Of a stretch of 64,000 nucleotides of DNA, positions 56,288 through 64,000 are shown one piece after another. Made by a program: the position numbers and the translations under genes. The number at the start of each line of letters is the position of its first letter. Positions within the stretch are counted from its first letter, which is position 1. Under the pieces are notes generated by a model. The model saw only the letters and a list, made by a program, of their open reading frames with translations, had not been told where the DNA came from and did no database searches. The DNA lies in the NCBI GenBank assembly GCA_019671135.1, contig JAHRHY010000014.1:990001-1054000 (forward strand), read 5' to 3'. The stretch comes from Linnemannia hyalina. Taxonomy: Eukaryota; Mortierellomycota; Mortierellomycetes; Mortierellales; Mortierellaceae.

Positions 56288-58569
56288 ATGTCAGACAAAG
56301 AACTGCTGGCACAGATCGCACAGGTCGCAGGTAGCGACAACGTTCACAACTCTACTCGGTCTGAACCCACTGGTCAACTAGGACTACAGGAGCTAACAAC
56401 TTGTTCATTTCTCGAAACTATAGGTGCCATCAACAAGCATCAACTCCAGAGCCAAGGGTACTATACCGCATACAACCCTCACCCAGCACCAATGAGAGGC
56501 GGATACGGCGGCTACAACGGATACAATGGATACAACATGCGAGGTCGTGGCCGAGGACGTGGAGCACCCGTTCCTCATACTGCTACTGGGCCCTTCAACA
56601 GGTCTCTCACCCTCAACAACAAAACCCCTACGCCAGTCAGCTCTACCATCAATACCGCACCCTCCGTTTCACCAGCTACGCCAAGCACAGCAACAAAGCC
56701 TGTCCCAGTGTCAACCCCTGTTCAAAGCATGCAGCATCGACCAACCATCAACAAGCCTTTCGTACCCGCTCCCACCCCCTCTCGCCACCTCACTCTGGTC
56801 AACAAAAATGCCGCCAACAACACAACACTTGGACCTCTACCCTCACCCGCTTCATCCCCACCAAAGAACAGCTCTCTCGTCACAGCTCCTGGACAGCAAT
56901 GGATTCAGTCAAAGGGCAAGAACATGTCGCTGATGAACCACTCGACCTTTAAGAAGACTATGGTCGCTAAGGAGAAGTCTATCCGCACGGCCAAGGAGAA
57001 AAAGCTGAAGCTGATGCAGGTCAGAGCCAAGCGGGCTCAGGATCTTCACCGTGGAATCGTCACTATGGGTGGACAGGAGTACAGCAGGAGTGCTGACGGT
57101 CGGAAGCTCGTTATGCGAGACACCTCTCAGGATAACATTGTCATCAACGGAGTCGAGTTTCGAATGGACCCTAGAGGCAATAAGCTTGTACGAGCAGCAG
57201 CAGCACCAACGACAGGCAAATCACCTTCGATGGCCACTGCCACACCAAAGGCACCACCTATCGCTACACCCAAGCAATTCTCAGTCGGAGGGGTTGTTTA
57301 TGTGCGTACTCACAGCGGCAACCTTGTCCGCGCTACTCTAGTGAAAACCCAACTTCTCGAGAAAAGGTAAGATTACTAACGATGAAGCTAGCGAATTGTG
57401 GGCAACCACATAAAGATCGGTATGGAATAGTCAGGATAACACTTGTTTACTTTTTACTTTTTCATTTGTTCTTAGGGCGGTACAAGAGGCACTCAAGACC
57501 CAGCGCAGCAGGACGGCACCCAAGAAGGCACGACCTTTCTGCAAGTACTACACCCGTTTCGGTAAGTCGTTCAGTGCCGTGGATGCGGAATGATGAAATG
57601 ATCTATGTGTTGTATGCATGACAGGGATGCCTGACCTATCAACATCGGTCATGACCCTTGTTTTTTATTACTCTTGCCAATTGGCGATTAGGAATTTGTT
57701 CAAGGAATATCGGCTGCCCCTTTGTTCACTCGAGATCTCATCTCGCCATCTGCAAAAAGTTCCTTCGTGGTGTCTGCCCTAACACAGAGGCCACCTGCAA
57801 GTTGTCTCATACTCCTTCTCCCCACACTGCGCCCGCTTGTGTTCACTTTCAGCGCGCAGCATGCAACAAAGACAATTGTGTATATACTCATGTCAGGACC
57901 AACCCTCTGGCTCCTATCTGTAGGCCCTTTGCGACCGAGGGCTGGTGCGAGGCAGGAATCAACTGTAAGGACCGCCATGTCTGGATATGTCCCGATTTTG
58001 GTACCGATGCTGGATGCAAGAAGAAGTGCGGACTTCCTCATGTGCCTAATGGCGGAATCTGGGTCAAGAAGTCGTCCGATGGCAACGACATTGCATTAGG
58101 AGGGAATGACAAAACATGGACGCGACCAGATTATCAACCTTCGTCTTCTGTTGCCAGCACTTCTCGGTATACGGACAAACAGGATCAGGATGCAGAAAGT
58201 ACCAGCGGTGGAGCTGGTACTTCTGCCGCAGTTCGGAACAAGAACCGGCAGTACGATGAAAACTTTATCCCTCTGGATCTTGGAGATGATTTTGAGGCTC
58301 AGCAAGCTGGTATACTTGATGAGGATGAGGATGTGGTTATGAGCGATCAAGAGATGGAAGAGGACGAGGAAGAGGAAGAGGATGTGAGCAGTGACGGTAT
58401 GGAGACTGGCGGTGAAGATGACGACGATGAAGGTGAAGGCGAAGGTGAAGAGGAACTGGATGAGGACTTGGTGGAGGATGAGAATGACGACGAGGAGGAG
58501 ATGAACGAGGAAGATGAGTACAATATGTATCAGGAGCAGCGTCGTTATGAGGACGATGACGACTATTGA
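56288..58569 (+). CDS. ZC3H3-like protein with five CCCH zinc fingers
   Basis: Exons 56288-56330, 56424-57366, 57476-57561 and 57692-58569 give 649 residues. The N-terminal half is basic and low-complexity, with Gly/Tyr/Arg repeats (GGYGGYNGYNGYNMRGRGRG) and conserved-looking modules such as GGQEYSRSADGRKLVMRD. From about residue 350 five CCCH fingers run in tandem (FCKYYTRFGICSRNIGCPFVH; CKKFLRGVCPNTEATCKLSH; CVHFQRAACNKDNCVYTH; CRPFATEGWCEAGINCKDRH; CPDFGTDAGCKKKCGLPH). This matches the array of metazoan ZC3H3, which links mRNA 3'-end formation to nuclear export. The tail is strongly acidic (Glu/Asp from about 560). The 93-nt first intron (56331-56423) has no stop and is a multiple of three; a CTAAC branch-like site near its end supports it as an intron. 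Confidence 0.85.
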
Positions 58570-58867
58570 GCTTTGCTTTCTCTGTATTCTGGGCATTTCA
58601 TTGTACAACAATCTTGTAGTTTAGCATTTCTCACAAAATAAAACCACATAAAAATAACTGACTTGTGTGCTAGTTTTAGTTTTTTTCACAGCCTGTTGGA
58701 GAGGGAAAGTAAGCAGGGGTTCTTCAGTGAGTAACAATATTGAAAGGAGGCTGGAATGAGTACACGTAAAAAAAACGTTTAAGTTTTTTTTTTGTGCTGA
58801 CACTGTATTGTAGTACCTAGGCCAAAGCCATAGGTGACAACACGGGAAGTCATACACCCTTCATCCC

Positions 58868-58997
58868 TTACTTACTCATGATGTGAGGGCGACGAGGGTC
58901 CCAGTAGGGTGAGGGGGGGTAGATCAACGAGTACTTGACATCGTCGTTCTCGTCTGCAAAATCGTCGTCATCCTCCCAATCAACCGCCTCGTTCTCG
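58868..58997 (-). other. Out-of-frame fourth repeat of the secreted repeat protein
   Basis: Reading one frame away from the upstream gene gives an uninterrupted coding-like tail ending at TAA 58868-58870. It begins HPKRDENEAVDWE, continues through an acidic run, and closes YPPSPYWDPRRPHIMSK. The dibasic-acidic-KxxxIYPP order copies the three in-frame repeats. A short CA run (CTCACACACCC) lies just before the break. No intron of normal size fits. Confidence 0.55.
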
Positions 58998-59648
58998 TCA
59001 CGCTTCGGGTGTGTGAGCTTTCGTCTTACCCGACTTGTCCTTCTTCATGCCCGACCTGGCATCGAGGGTCCCAGGCTTCTGGGAAGGTTTATGTTGTCCG
59101 AGCGGGTAGCCGGGTGGGTAGCGGGGCCGGGGACCAGCACCGGGTTGGATGAATGAGATCTTGGAATCCTCGTCGATAGCCTTAGAGCGCTTGCGAGGGC
59201 GCTTAAGGAGTAGGCCGCCGCCACCGCCTGGACCGCGGCGGCCATAAGGGTCGATGATGATGATGATAGGGGGGCGAACTCCGCCGGGGTTATAAGGAGG
59301 GCGTGGGTATCCTCCGCCACCACCGCCGGGGTAGAGAATAACCTTGGGGTCGTCATTTTCAGCATCATCGACGTCGGAGCGCTTGTGAGAGCGTTTGAGG
59401 AGGATGGGACCGTAAGGGGAGGGCCTAACGATGACGGTGGGGGGTCGGCCTCCGCCGGGGTAGACGATGATTTTGGAGTTTTCGTCGTTGAGGTCTTCAT
59501 TCTCATTCTCGTTGATGTCGACGACGAACTTGCTGAGGCGGGCTCCGGGAAGGATGGCACTGATGTCTGCGGCCTGGACAGGGGCTGGTGCCGCAGAGGC
59601 GACGGCGAGGACTGCTGCAAGCACGGTGAGGATGGTCTTGAGTTGCAT
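58998..59648 (-). CDS. Secreted repeat protein with dibasic (Kex2-like) sites, frame-disrupted 3' end
   Basis: Frame of 216 residues. A signal peptide (MQLKTILTVLAAVLAVASAA, then PAPVQA) precedes an acidic stretch. Three diverged repeats begin around SKIIVYPGGG (58), PKVILYPGGG (101) and SKISFIQPGA (162). Each is preceded by Asp/Glu-rich spacer, continues into Gly/Pro/Tyr-rich sequence, and the first two end in dibasic clusters (LLKRSHKR at 83-90, LLLKRPRKR at 146-154). The layout resembles fungal Kex2-processed repeat precursors. The called frame stops at 58998, but a different frame downstream to 58868 encodes a fourth unit of the same kind (PKRDENEA, acidic run, then VKYSLIYPPSPYWDPRRP). 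The mature products are unknown; an extracellular matrix or wall role is equally possible. Confidence 0.7.
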   Translation of the reverse strand: MQLKTILTVLAAVLAVASAAPAPVQAADISAILPGARLSKFVVDINENENEDLNDENSKIIVYPGGGRPPTVIVRPSPYGPILLKRSHKRSDVDDAENDDPKVILYPGGGGGGYPRPPYNPGGVRPPIIIIIDPYGRRGPGGGGGLLLKRPRKRSKAIDEDSKISFIQPGAGPRPRYPPGYPLGQHKPSQKPGTLDARSGMKKDKSGKTKAHTPEA

Positions 59649-60512
59649 GATTCTTACGTAGGTGAGGAGGAAGGTTGGATGTAGGTGAAGATGAAGGTGA
59701 AGGCGAGAGTTTGTGGAGAGTGGGATCTGGAGGGATCGGCCAAAAAAAAGGGTCGTGTGCTAGGTCCCATACTTAAATAGTTCATCGGGAATATTGCATT
59801 AGCAAACAAAATTGAGGTTGTGGTGGACCATCAGGTTCTTTGTATCTTATTAGCCAAGGAAGGGGAAGGTCTAGGCGTGTGAGCTCGGTAATGGGGTATG
59901 TTTGCTATCCACAGATCGGGTCATTTTCTCCTCTCACTACCTTGAGGATCCGATCAAAGGTACCAGGATGTCAAGTACGGAGGAAATGGCGTGATATGAT
60001 TGTGGGAAAAACGACCCGAGTCAACACGCGTTTCCATCAGTTCCATCGCTTACATTTTTTTTACGACGCGTATTCGCGTCGTTCGTCACTGACGATGAAA
60101 AGGTAGAATGTCTCTCCACCTGCACCTTTCCTCCTCTTTTGGGCTTATTAAGAATGAACTGGGGCTACAAGGGGTATGGTTAGCCCTCTCTGAATCGGAC
60201 CCTGCCAATCGTATTCAAGGGGACACGGGGCAATTTTTTAAGGTAGAATACCCCTCCCCGCACCTGCAGGAATGAAAGATGATCAGGGTAATAGACCAAT
60301 CGACGTGGTCTCGGCCTTAGTCAGGATGTGAGCGAAATAAAAAAGTATCACTTTTATGAGACGTTCATGACCATGAGTAAGACAAACAAGTTGTTGAAGG
60401 CTGAGGTGGTCATCTTCTATTTCGCATAAAAAAGACCTCCTTTTTCAACACTAATACACATTTCTCTTCCTTCACTTTCCACCTTCACGAATCTTTATTA
60501 CCCACCTCTTCC
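59649..60512. other. Divergent intergenic region
   Basis: Upstream sequence of the secreted repeat gene (a TATTTAAG-like element near 59770 on the minus strand) and of the first single-pass membrane protein gene (CATAAAAAAG near 60425, CT-rich leader). No gene seen. Confidence 0.55.
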
Positions 60513-61370
60513 ATGATGGATTCAAAATTTATCATTGCATTCTTTGTGCTGCTGGCTGCAGGAAAGACGATCATGATTATCTCGTGCCTCAGAGGCAGAA
60601 AGCGTTCGACCTCGCCTTCATCCTCGTCGCCCAACGCAAGCACAATGGAGACAGGGCCAGAAGTCCTGGTCGAGGATCCGATGACACAACGACTTGTCTT
60701 GGCAGGAGAAATCGCTGTTGACGATCGACAACAACCCGAGATGGTCGATGTTATCCGGGTCCCTCCACCAGCCTACACTGCCAAGGACCAGCATCTGGAG
60801 TTTGAGAACGTTCCGCCGCCACCTACTTTTAAGGATGCCGTTCCCTCTTCGTCGCGTTCGCCATTATCGCCCTTTTTGCATACACCAAAGCCGTCCAGGA
60901 GGGAACTGTCGCAGGCAAGCAGCAGTGGCATCCAAAGCAACACCAGTGATACGCAACAACATCGTCGGAGTTGTCACCAACTCCTCCGGTATCGTCCTGC
61001 CAGCACGGATATCAATAACAACAACGTCAACAACAGCGACGACGCGGCAGAGACTGTCTCAAACTCTGGATCAGGCGTTCGCCGTCCTGCTGCAACTGCA
61101 GCAGCTATCGAACCGACCATCGTTCGGATACCCAACGTGGCGCGATGGGTCGCAGAGTCTAGGAGAGACACATTCCAAGCCTTTGCAGGATCATCGTCGT
61201 CTTCATCGGAGCAATACCCTTTTGGTTTCGTGTCGACCTACTCTGACTCTGACTCTGACTCTGACCATCACTCTGACTCTGAGCCATACGGGTCATCGTC
61301 GTCGTCAGGGAATATGCGCATTCTTCCCAACATGGGTGTTCTCTACCCCTCTGTCATTGTACATATGTAA
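60513..61370 (+). CDS. Single-pass membrane protein with PPxY motif and Ser-rich tail
   Basis: Single exon, 285 residues. An N-terminal hydrophobic helix (FIIAFFVLLAAGKTIMIISCL, 6-26) is followed at once by RGRKR, so it is most likely a signal anchor with the long tail in the cytosol. The tail has two Pro motifs near 85-105, VPPPAYT (a PPxY) and VPPPPTF, then Ser/Asn/Gln-rich sequence, SDSDSDSD repeats and a short hydrophobic end (ILPNMGVLYPSVIVHM). PPxY motifs bind WW domains of Nedd4/Rsp5-type ubiquitin ligases, so an adaptor role in membrane-protein ubiquitination is possible but inferred. It is the first of three similar-layout genes in tandem. Confidence 0.7.
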   Translation: MMDSKFIIAFFVLLAAGKTIMIISCLRGRKRSTSPSSSSPNASTMETGPEVLVEDPMTQRLVLAGEIAVDDRQQPEMVDVIRVPPPAYTAKDQHLEFENVPPPPTFKDAVPSSSRSPLSPFLHTPKPSRRELSQASSSGIQSNTSDTQQHRRSCHQLLRYRPASTDINNNNVNNSDDAAETVSNSGSGVRRPAATAAAIEPTIVRIPNVARWVAESRRDTFQAFAGSSSSSSEQYPFGFVSTYSDSDSDSDHHSDSEPYGSSSSSGNMRILPNMGVLYPSVIVHM

Positions 61371-62158
61371 TTATATTATCACCTCAACTCTTGCACAAGA
61401 CGCACGCGCGCTTCTCTTTTTTTCTTTTGACCTTGTACAACAATAAAAATTTAATCGATACTCTTTACTCCTTTTTGCTGGAACGAGAGACATTTGTTGG
61501 TTGAGTGGGCGTGCGCTTTCGAGTGGAGGAGATTATTTGCTCGTTGTCTTTCTGCTTTCTCTTTGTTCCAGCCTTGAAGGCCCAGGCTTCAATGCAAAGG
61601 GAAAGAGAGCATAAACAGGGAAGGAGTGGATGAGATTGGCGCATTTATTTCTGTTACCCAGTGCGCGATTTTTTCTTGCTTCTCTGACTTCTTGCTTTGT
61701 GGAAGGTGTAGCCCAACGAAGGCGAGAGTGTTCAAAAAAAATCCCTCTTTTCTTTTGCTTTCTTTTCCATGGCTGTTTTGTCGGTGGAGATGAATTTCCC
61801 CCCTTTAATCTTCCGCGCTTTCGATGAATGAGAGAAAAGGGACGTAGTCCTTTGTATTTTCTCGTCGTTGTTGCGCCATTGCAGTTGTGCCTGTCGCTAC
61901 CCCCCCTCCCTCTCTCTCTCTCTCTCCTTTTCTTCTCTTCCTTCCCTTCCTTCTCTCTTTTGAGCTAGCATTGCATTATCCGTATGCGCTTCCACCCACT
62001 CGACCACGACTATAACAGCAGCACCAACAACATCAACCAGTTACCTTGGCCAGAGGAATAATAACCCATCCATTTCTGCTTTAACCGTCCGTCCAGCCAC
62101 TCCTTGCTTCAACCCACCAAACCCTCCCCCAACTCGCAGAAATAATCAAATCCAAGGA
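61371..62158. other. Intergenic region
   Basis: 3' flank with AATAAA at about 61443, then a CT-rich stretch (CTCTCTCTCTCT near 61913) and a C/A-rich leader before the next ATG. No gene seen. Confidence 0.6.
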
Positions 62159-62581
62159 ATGGGTGCCCCCTGGGAGATTTTCAGCGTGGTCGCAGTAACC
62201 ATGTTTTTCGGAGGTTCATTCTGCTACTACATGAGCCAGAAGCAGAAAAAATATCTCGCCGACGAAGCAGCAGCAGCGAACGCCGCGAATAGAGCCTTCC
62301 TTGCGGTGTTGCCCATGTCTAGTCATCCTACCACGGACACGCTCCCTGTCTACTCTGTTGCTGTCCTCACCCCTGCCGTGACATTACTACCTTCAGCCTT
62401 TTCTTCTCCTCCTCCTCCTTCGTCAGCAGCATCATTATCTTTGCCATCGTCGTTGTCCTTGGCTTCACCGTTGGCGTCTTCGTTGTCGTCGACTGTTCAA
62501 GGAAGTCTATTAGGAGGAGCAGGAGTGGAATCTTATTCGCCGGCACCGCCGAGTTATCAGCCTATCGCTGTCCCTAGATAG
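62159..62581 (+). CDS. Small single-pass membrane protein with PPSY motif
   Basis: Single exon, 140 residues. A short N-terminus (MGAPWEIF) leads into one hydrophobic helix (FSVVAVTMFFGGSFCYYM, 8-25), then a basic QKQKKYL stop-transfer and an Ala-rich helix. The remainder is Ser/Pro/Leu-rich low complexity ending SYSPAPPSYQPIAVPR, which contains a PPSY. Layout, intronless structure and strand match the flanking genes at 60513 and 63285. The long CT-rich leader ends in AAGGAATGG, a fair start context. As above, the PPxY suggests a Rsp5-type ligase adaptor. There is no sequence family I recognise. Confidence 0.6.
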   Translation: MGAPWEIFSVVAVTMFFGGSFCYYMSQKQKKYLADEAAAANAANRAFLAVLPMSSHPTTDTLPVYSVAVLTPAVTLLPSAFSSPPPPSSAASLSLPSSLSLASPLASSLSSTVQGSLLGGAGVESYSPAPPSYQPIAVPR

Positions 62582-63284
62582 CTCCCTCCTCCTTGTCCAA
62601 TCCTCTAATACAAACACGGACTGTTTTGACATCCTGATTCCCGGATTCTTTGGTCGACTCTGACGTAGAGGGTGACCCTTATTGTGCTTTCATATATATT
62701 TCCACTTATGCTTTCAAAATAACCTTTTCCCTGGTAATGAGAGGAAGAGGTCATGCGGTGCAAGCAAACAAAAAAAGTTGAGCTGATTTTTTTTCTTTGC
62801 TTGGGTGTTGATTCAAGTCACATGCCTCACCCGCATCTCGCATTTTTAGCAACTTGGCCGTTTTTTTTATAGTCGAATCGACTGTTGCACAAAAGAGTGG
62901 AGAGAGAGGAAGAAGATGAATTGCATGGGCAGGAACGCTGCCTCAGCCCATGCATCTACCTCGTCATACAGAAAGAAGTAAAAAAGAATGGAAGCAACAA
63001 GAGACAAACTACGAGCTTCATTGATGAGCATTCATCATGCGTCCACACGTGGGGATACTCATGGTCGCGCATCAAGAAAACAAAAACAAAAAAGGATATA
63101 AAAGAGACCAAACTGCACTCCACTTTTCATTCATCATCAAATCCAATAACACATCCTTCACAACAAAAAAAACAACAACAACAGCAACAATCAACAATTA
63201 ATCAACAACAGCAAGACCTACACCTACAACCACTGTCATCGTCCACACAACAACAATAACGACAACAACAGCAGCAGCACGAAA
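62582..63284. other. Intergenic region with TATA box
   Basis: 3' flank with AAAATAACC near 62715, and the promoter of the Gly-rich membrane protein gene. An ORF at 62885-63259 overlaps the TATA box and CAA-rich leader and is rejected. Confidence 0.55.
63097..63104 (+). promoter_or_regulatory. TATA box (TATAAAAG)
   Basis: Located 188 bp upstream of the ATG at 63285, followed by a CA/CAA-rich leader. Confidence 0.6.
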
Positions 63285-63911
63285 ATGCTATCAAAGGGCG
63301 CAATCATCGGCATCGCCGTAGGAACCCTAGCCGCCACCTGTATCCTCATCTGCCTTCTCATCCGTTGCCTCAAACGCGGCGAACGTCTACCCACTGTTAC
63401 CCACCACAAGAACAGGAATGTCGTTACCGAGAAGCCGAGCAATGTCAGGCCCGACATCTTTGTCACCATCCACTCTGTGGACACAACCACCACGGTGACT
63501 CCTCGGTCTGCTCCTGCTCCTGCATCTGCTGCGCCCAAGCCCAAGGGCAGCACCACGACTGCACCAAAGCCCAAGCCTAAATCATCGTATACTCCAAAGA
63601 AAAACTATAAGAGCTCGTCGCCTTCGGGTTACCGTTCGGGAGGAGGTGGTACCACGTCCACTTCCTACTACTATGGTGGAGCCGACTTATCTGGATATGG
63701 CGATTCGGGCGGCTATAGCGGGGGTGGACATGGTGGACATGGACATGGACATGGACATGGTGGACATGGTGGGGATGGCGGTTGCTCCTCAGGAGGCGGC
63801 GGATATTCAGGAGGAGATAGTGGAGGTGGTGGTGGTGGTTGCAGTGGAGGCGATGGCGGCGGAGGAGGTGGAGGCGATGGCGGCGGAGGAGGAGGTGGTG
63901 GTTGCGACTAG
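63285..63911 (+). CDS. Single-pass membrane protein with Gly/His-rich tail
   Basis: Single exon, 208 residues. An N-terminal hydrophobic helix (GAIIGIAVGTLAATCILICL, 5-24) is followed by IRCLKRGER, which orients the tail to the cytosol. The middle is Thr/Pro/Lys-rich (PKPKGSTTTAPKPKPKSS), then Tyr/Gly-rich (TSYYYGG, SGYGDSGGYS). The last 70 residues are nearly all Gly with His (GGHGHGHGHGGHGG) and regularly placed Cys and Asp, ending GGGGCD. The HG repeats and Cys could bind metal, but this is speculative. It is the third tandem gene of this layout, and lacks PPxY. A TATA box lies at 63097. Confidence 0.65.
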   Translation: MLSKGAIIGIAVGTLAATCILICLLIRCLKRGERLPTVTHHKNRNVVTEKPSNVRPDIFVTIHSVDTTTTVTPRSAPAPASAAPKPKGSTTTAPKPKPKSSYTPKKNYKSSSPSGYRSGGGGTTSTSYYYGGADLSGYGDSGGYSGGGHGGHGHGHGHGGHGGDGGCSSGGGGYSGGDSGGGGGGCSGGDGGGGGGGDGGGGGGGGCD

Positions 63912-64000
63912 GCCCCGCCCAATATCAGACTTTTCTCTTTCTCTCTTCTTTTGTCTTCATCGGGTGTGGTATGCAGTACAATATCGAAAAACGAGTTTGC

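Noticed and set aside
62885..63259. 124-codon frame ending in poly-Gln
   Set aside because: It spans the TATA box and CAA-rich leader of the downstream membrane-protein gene.
1..64000. tRNA, rRNA, CRISPR arrays and transposons
   Set aside because: Scanned by eye for T-loop and cloverleaf patterns, repeat-spacer arrays, terminal repeats and reverse transcriptase or transposase motifs; nothing convincing was found. A covariance-model search could still find a short RNA gene.

Overview
The window is a eukaryotic nuclear segment, most probably from an early-diverging filamentous fungus of the Mortierellomycetes/Mucoromycota type. The evidence is short spliceosomal introns (about 90-280 nt, GTAAGT-like donors, YAG acceptors, occasional CTAAC branch sites), pyrimidine-rich 5' leaders, scattered TATA boxes, fungal orthologues of housekeeping genes, and several secreted or single-pass membrane proteins of no recognised family. 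I saw no bacterial, viral, transposon, CRISPR, tRNA or rRNA features. The placement is an inference from gene style and was not tested by search.

Layout. 0-8 kb: an annexin-like gene running off the left edge (-), glutamate-cysteine ligase (+, six exons) and chorismate synthase (+, five exons). 8-16.7 kb: two low-complexity genes with AAC microsatellites, a secreted Cys-containing protein and a TspO/tryptophan-rich-sensory-like membrane protein (all -). 17-21.6 kb: a 12-exon TopBP1/Dpb11/Rad4-like multi-BRCT checkpoint scaffold (-). 24-31 kb: guanine deaminase (+), a CRAL-TRIO/RhoGAP protein with three consecutive GC-AG introns (-), and a CENP-Q-like kinetochore subunit whose first coding exon is only the ATG (+). 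31.5-33.1 kb: an intronless 7TM protein (-). 33.1-38.3 kb: a gene-poor interval. 38.3-47.7 kb: a Trp-rich small secreted protein (+), proteasome beta4/PSMB2 (-), a mucin-like membrane protein (-), an Fmp25/RCC1L-like mitochondrial protein (-) and a GH20 beta-hexosaminidase (-). 47.7-51.6 kb: gene-poor. 51.6-58.6 kb: Pam17 (+), an F-box protein (-), an uncharacterised acidic/basic protein (-) and a ZC3H3-like five-CCCH protein (+). 59-64 kb: a secreted dibasic-repeat protein whose last repeat lies out of frame (-), then three tandem single-pass membrane proteins (+), two of them with PPxY motifs.

The genes do not form one pathway. They cover glutathione, shikimate and purine metabolism, genome maintenance, mitochondrial import and complex assembly, RNA processing, and cell-surface or secreted functions. 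The least explained material is the secreted repeat protein, the Trp-rich secreted protein, the 7TM protein, the PPxY membrane cluster, and the run of GC-AG introns.
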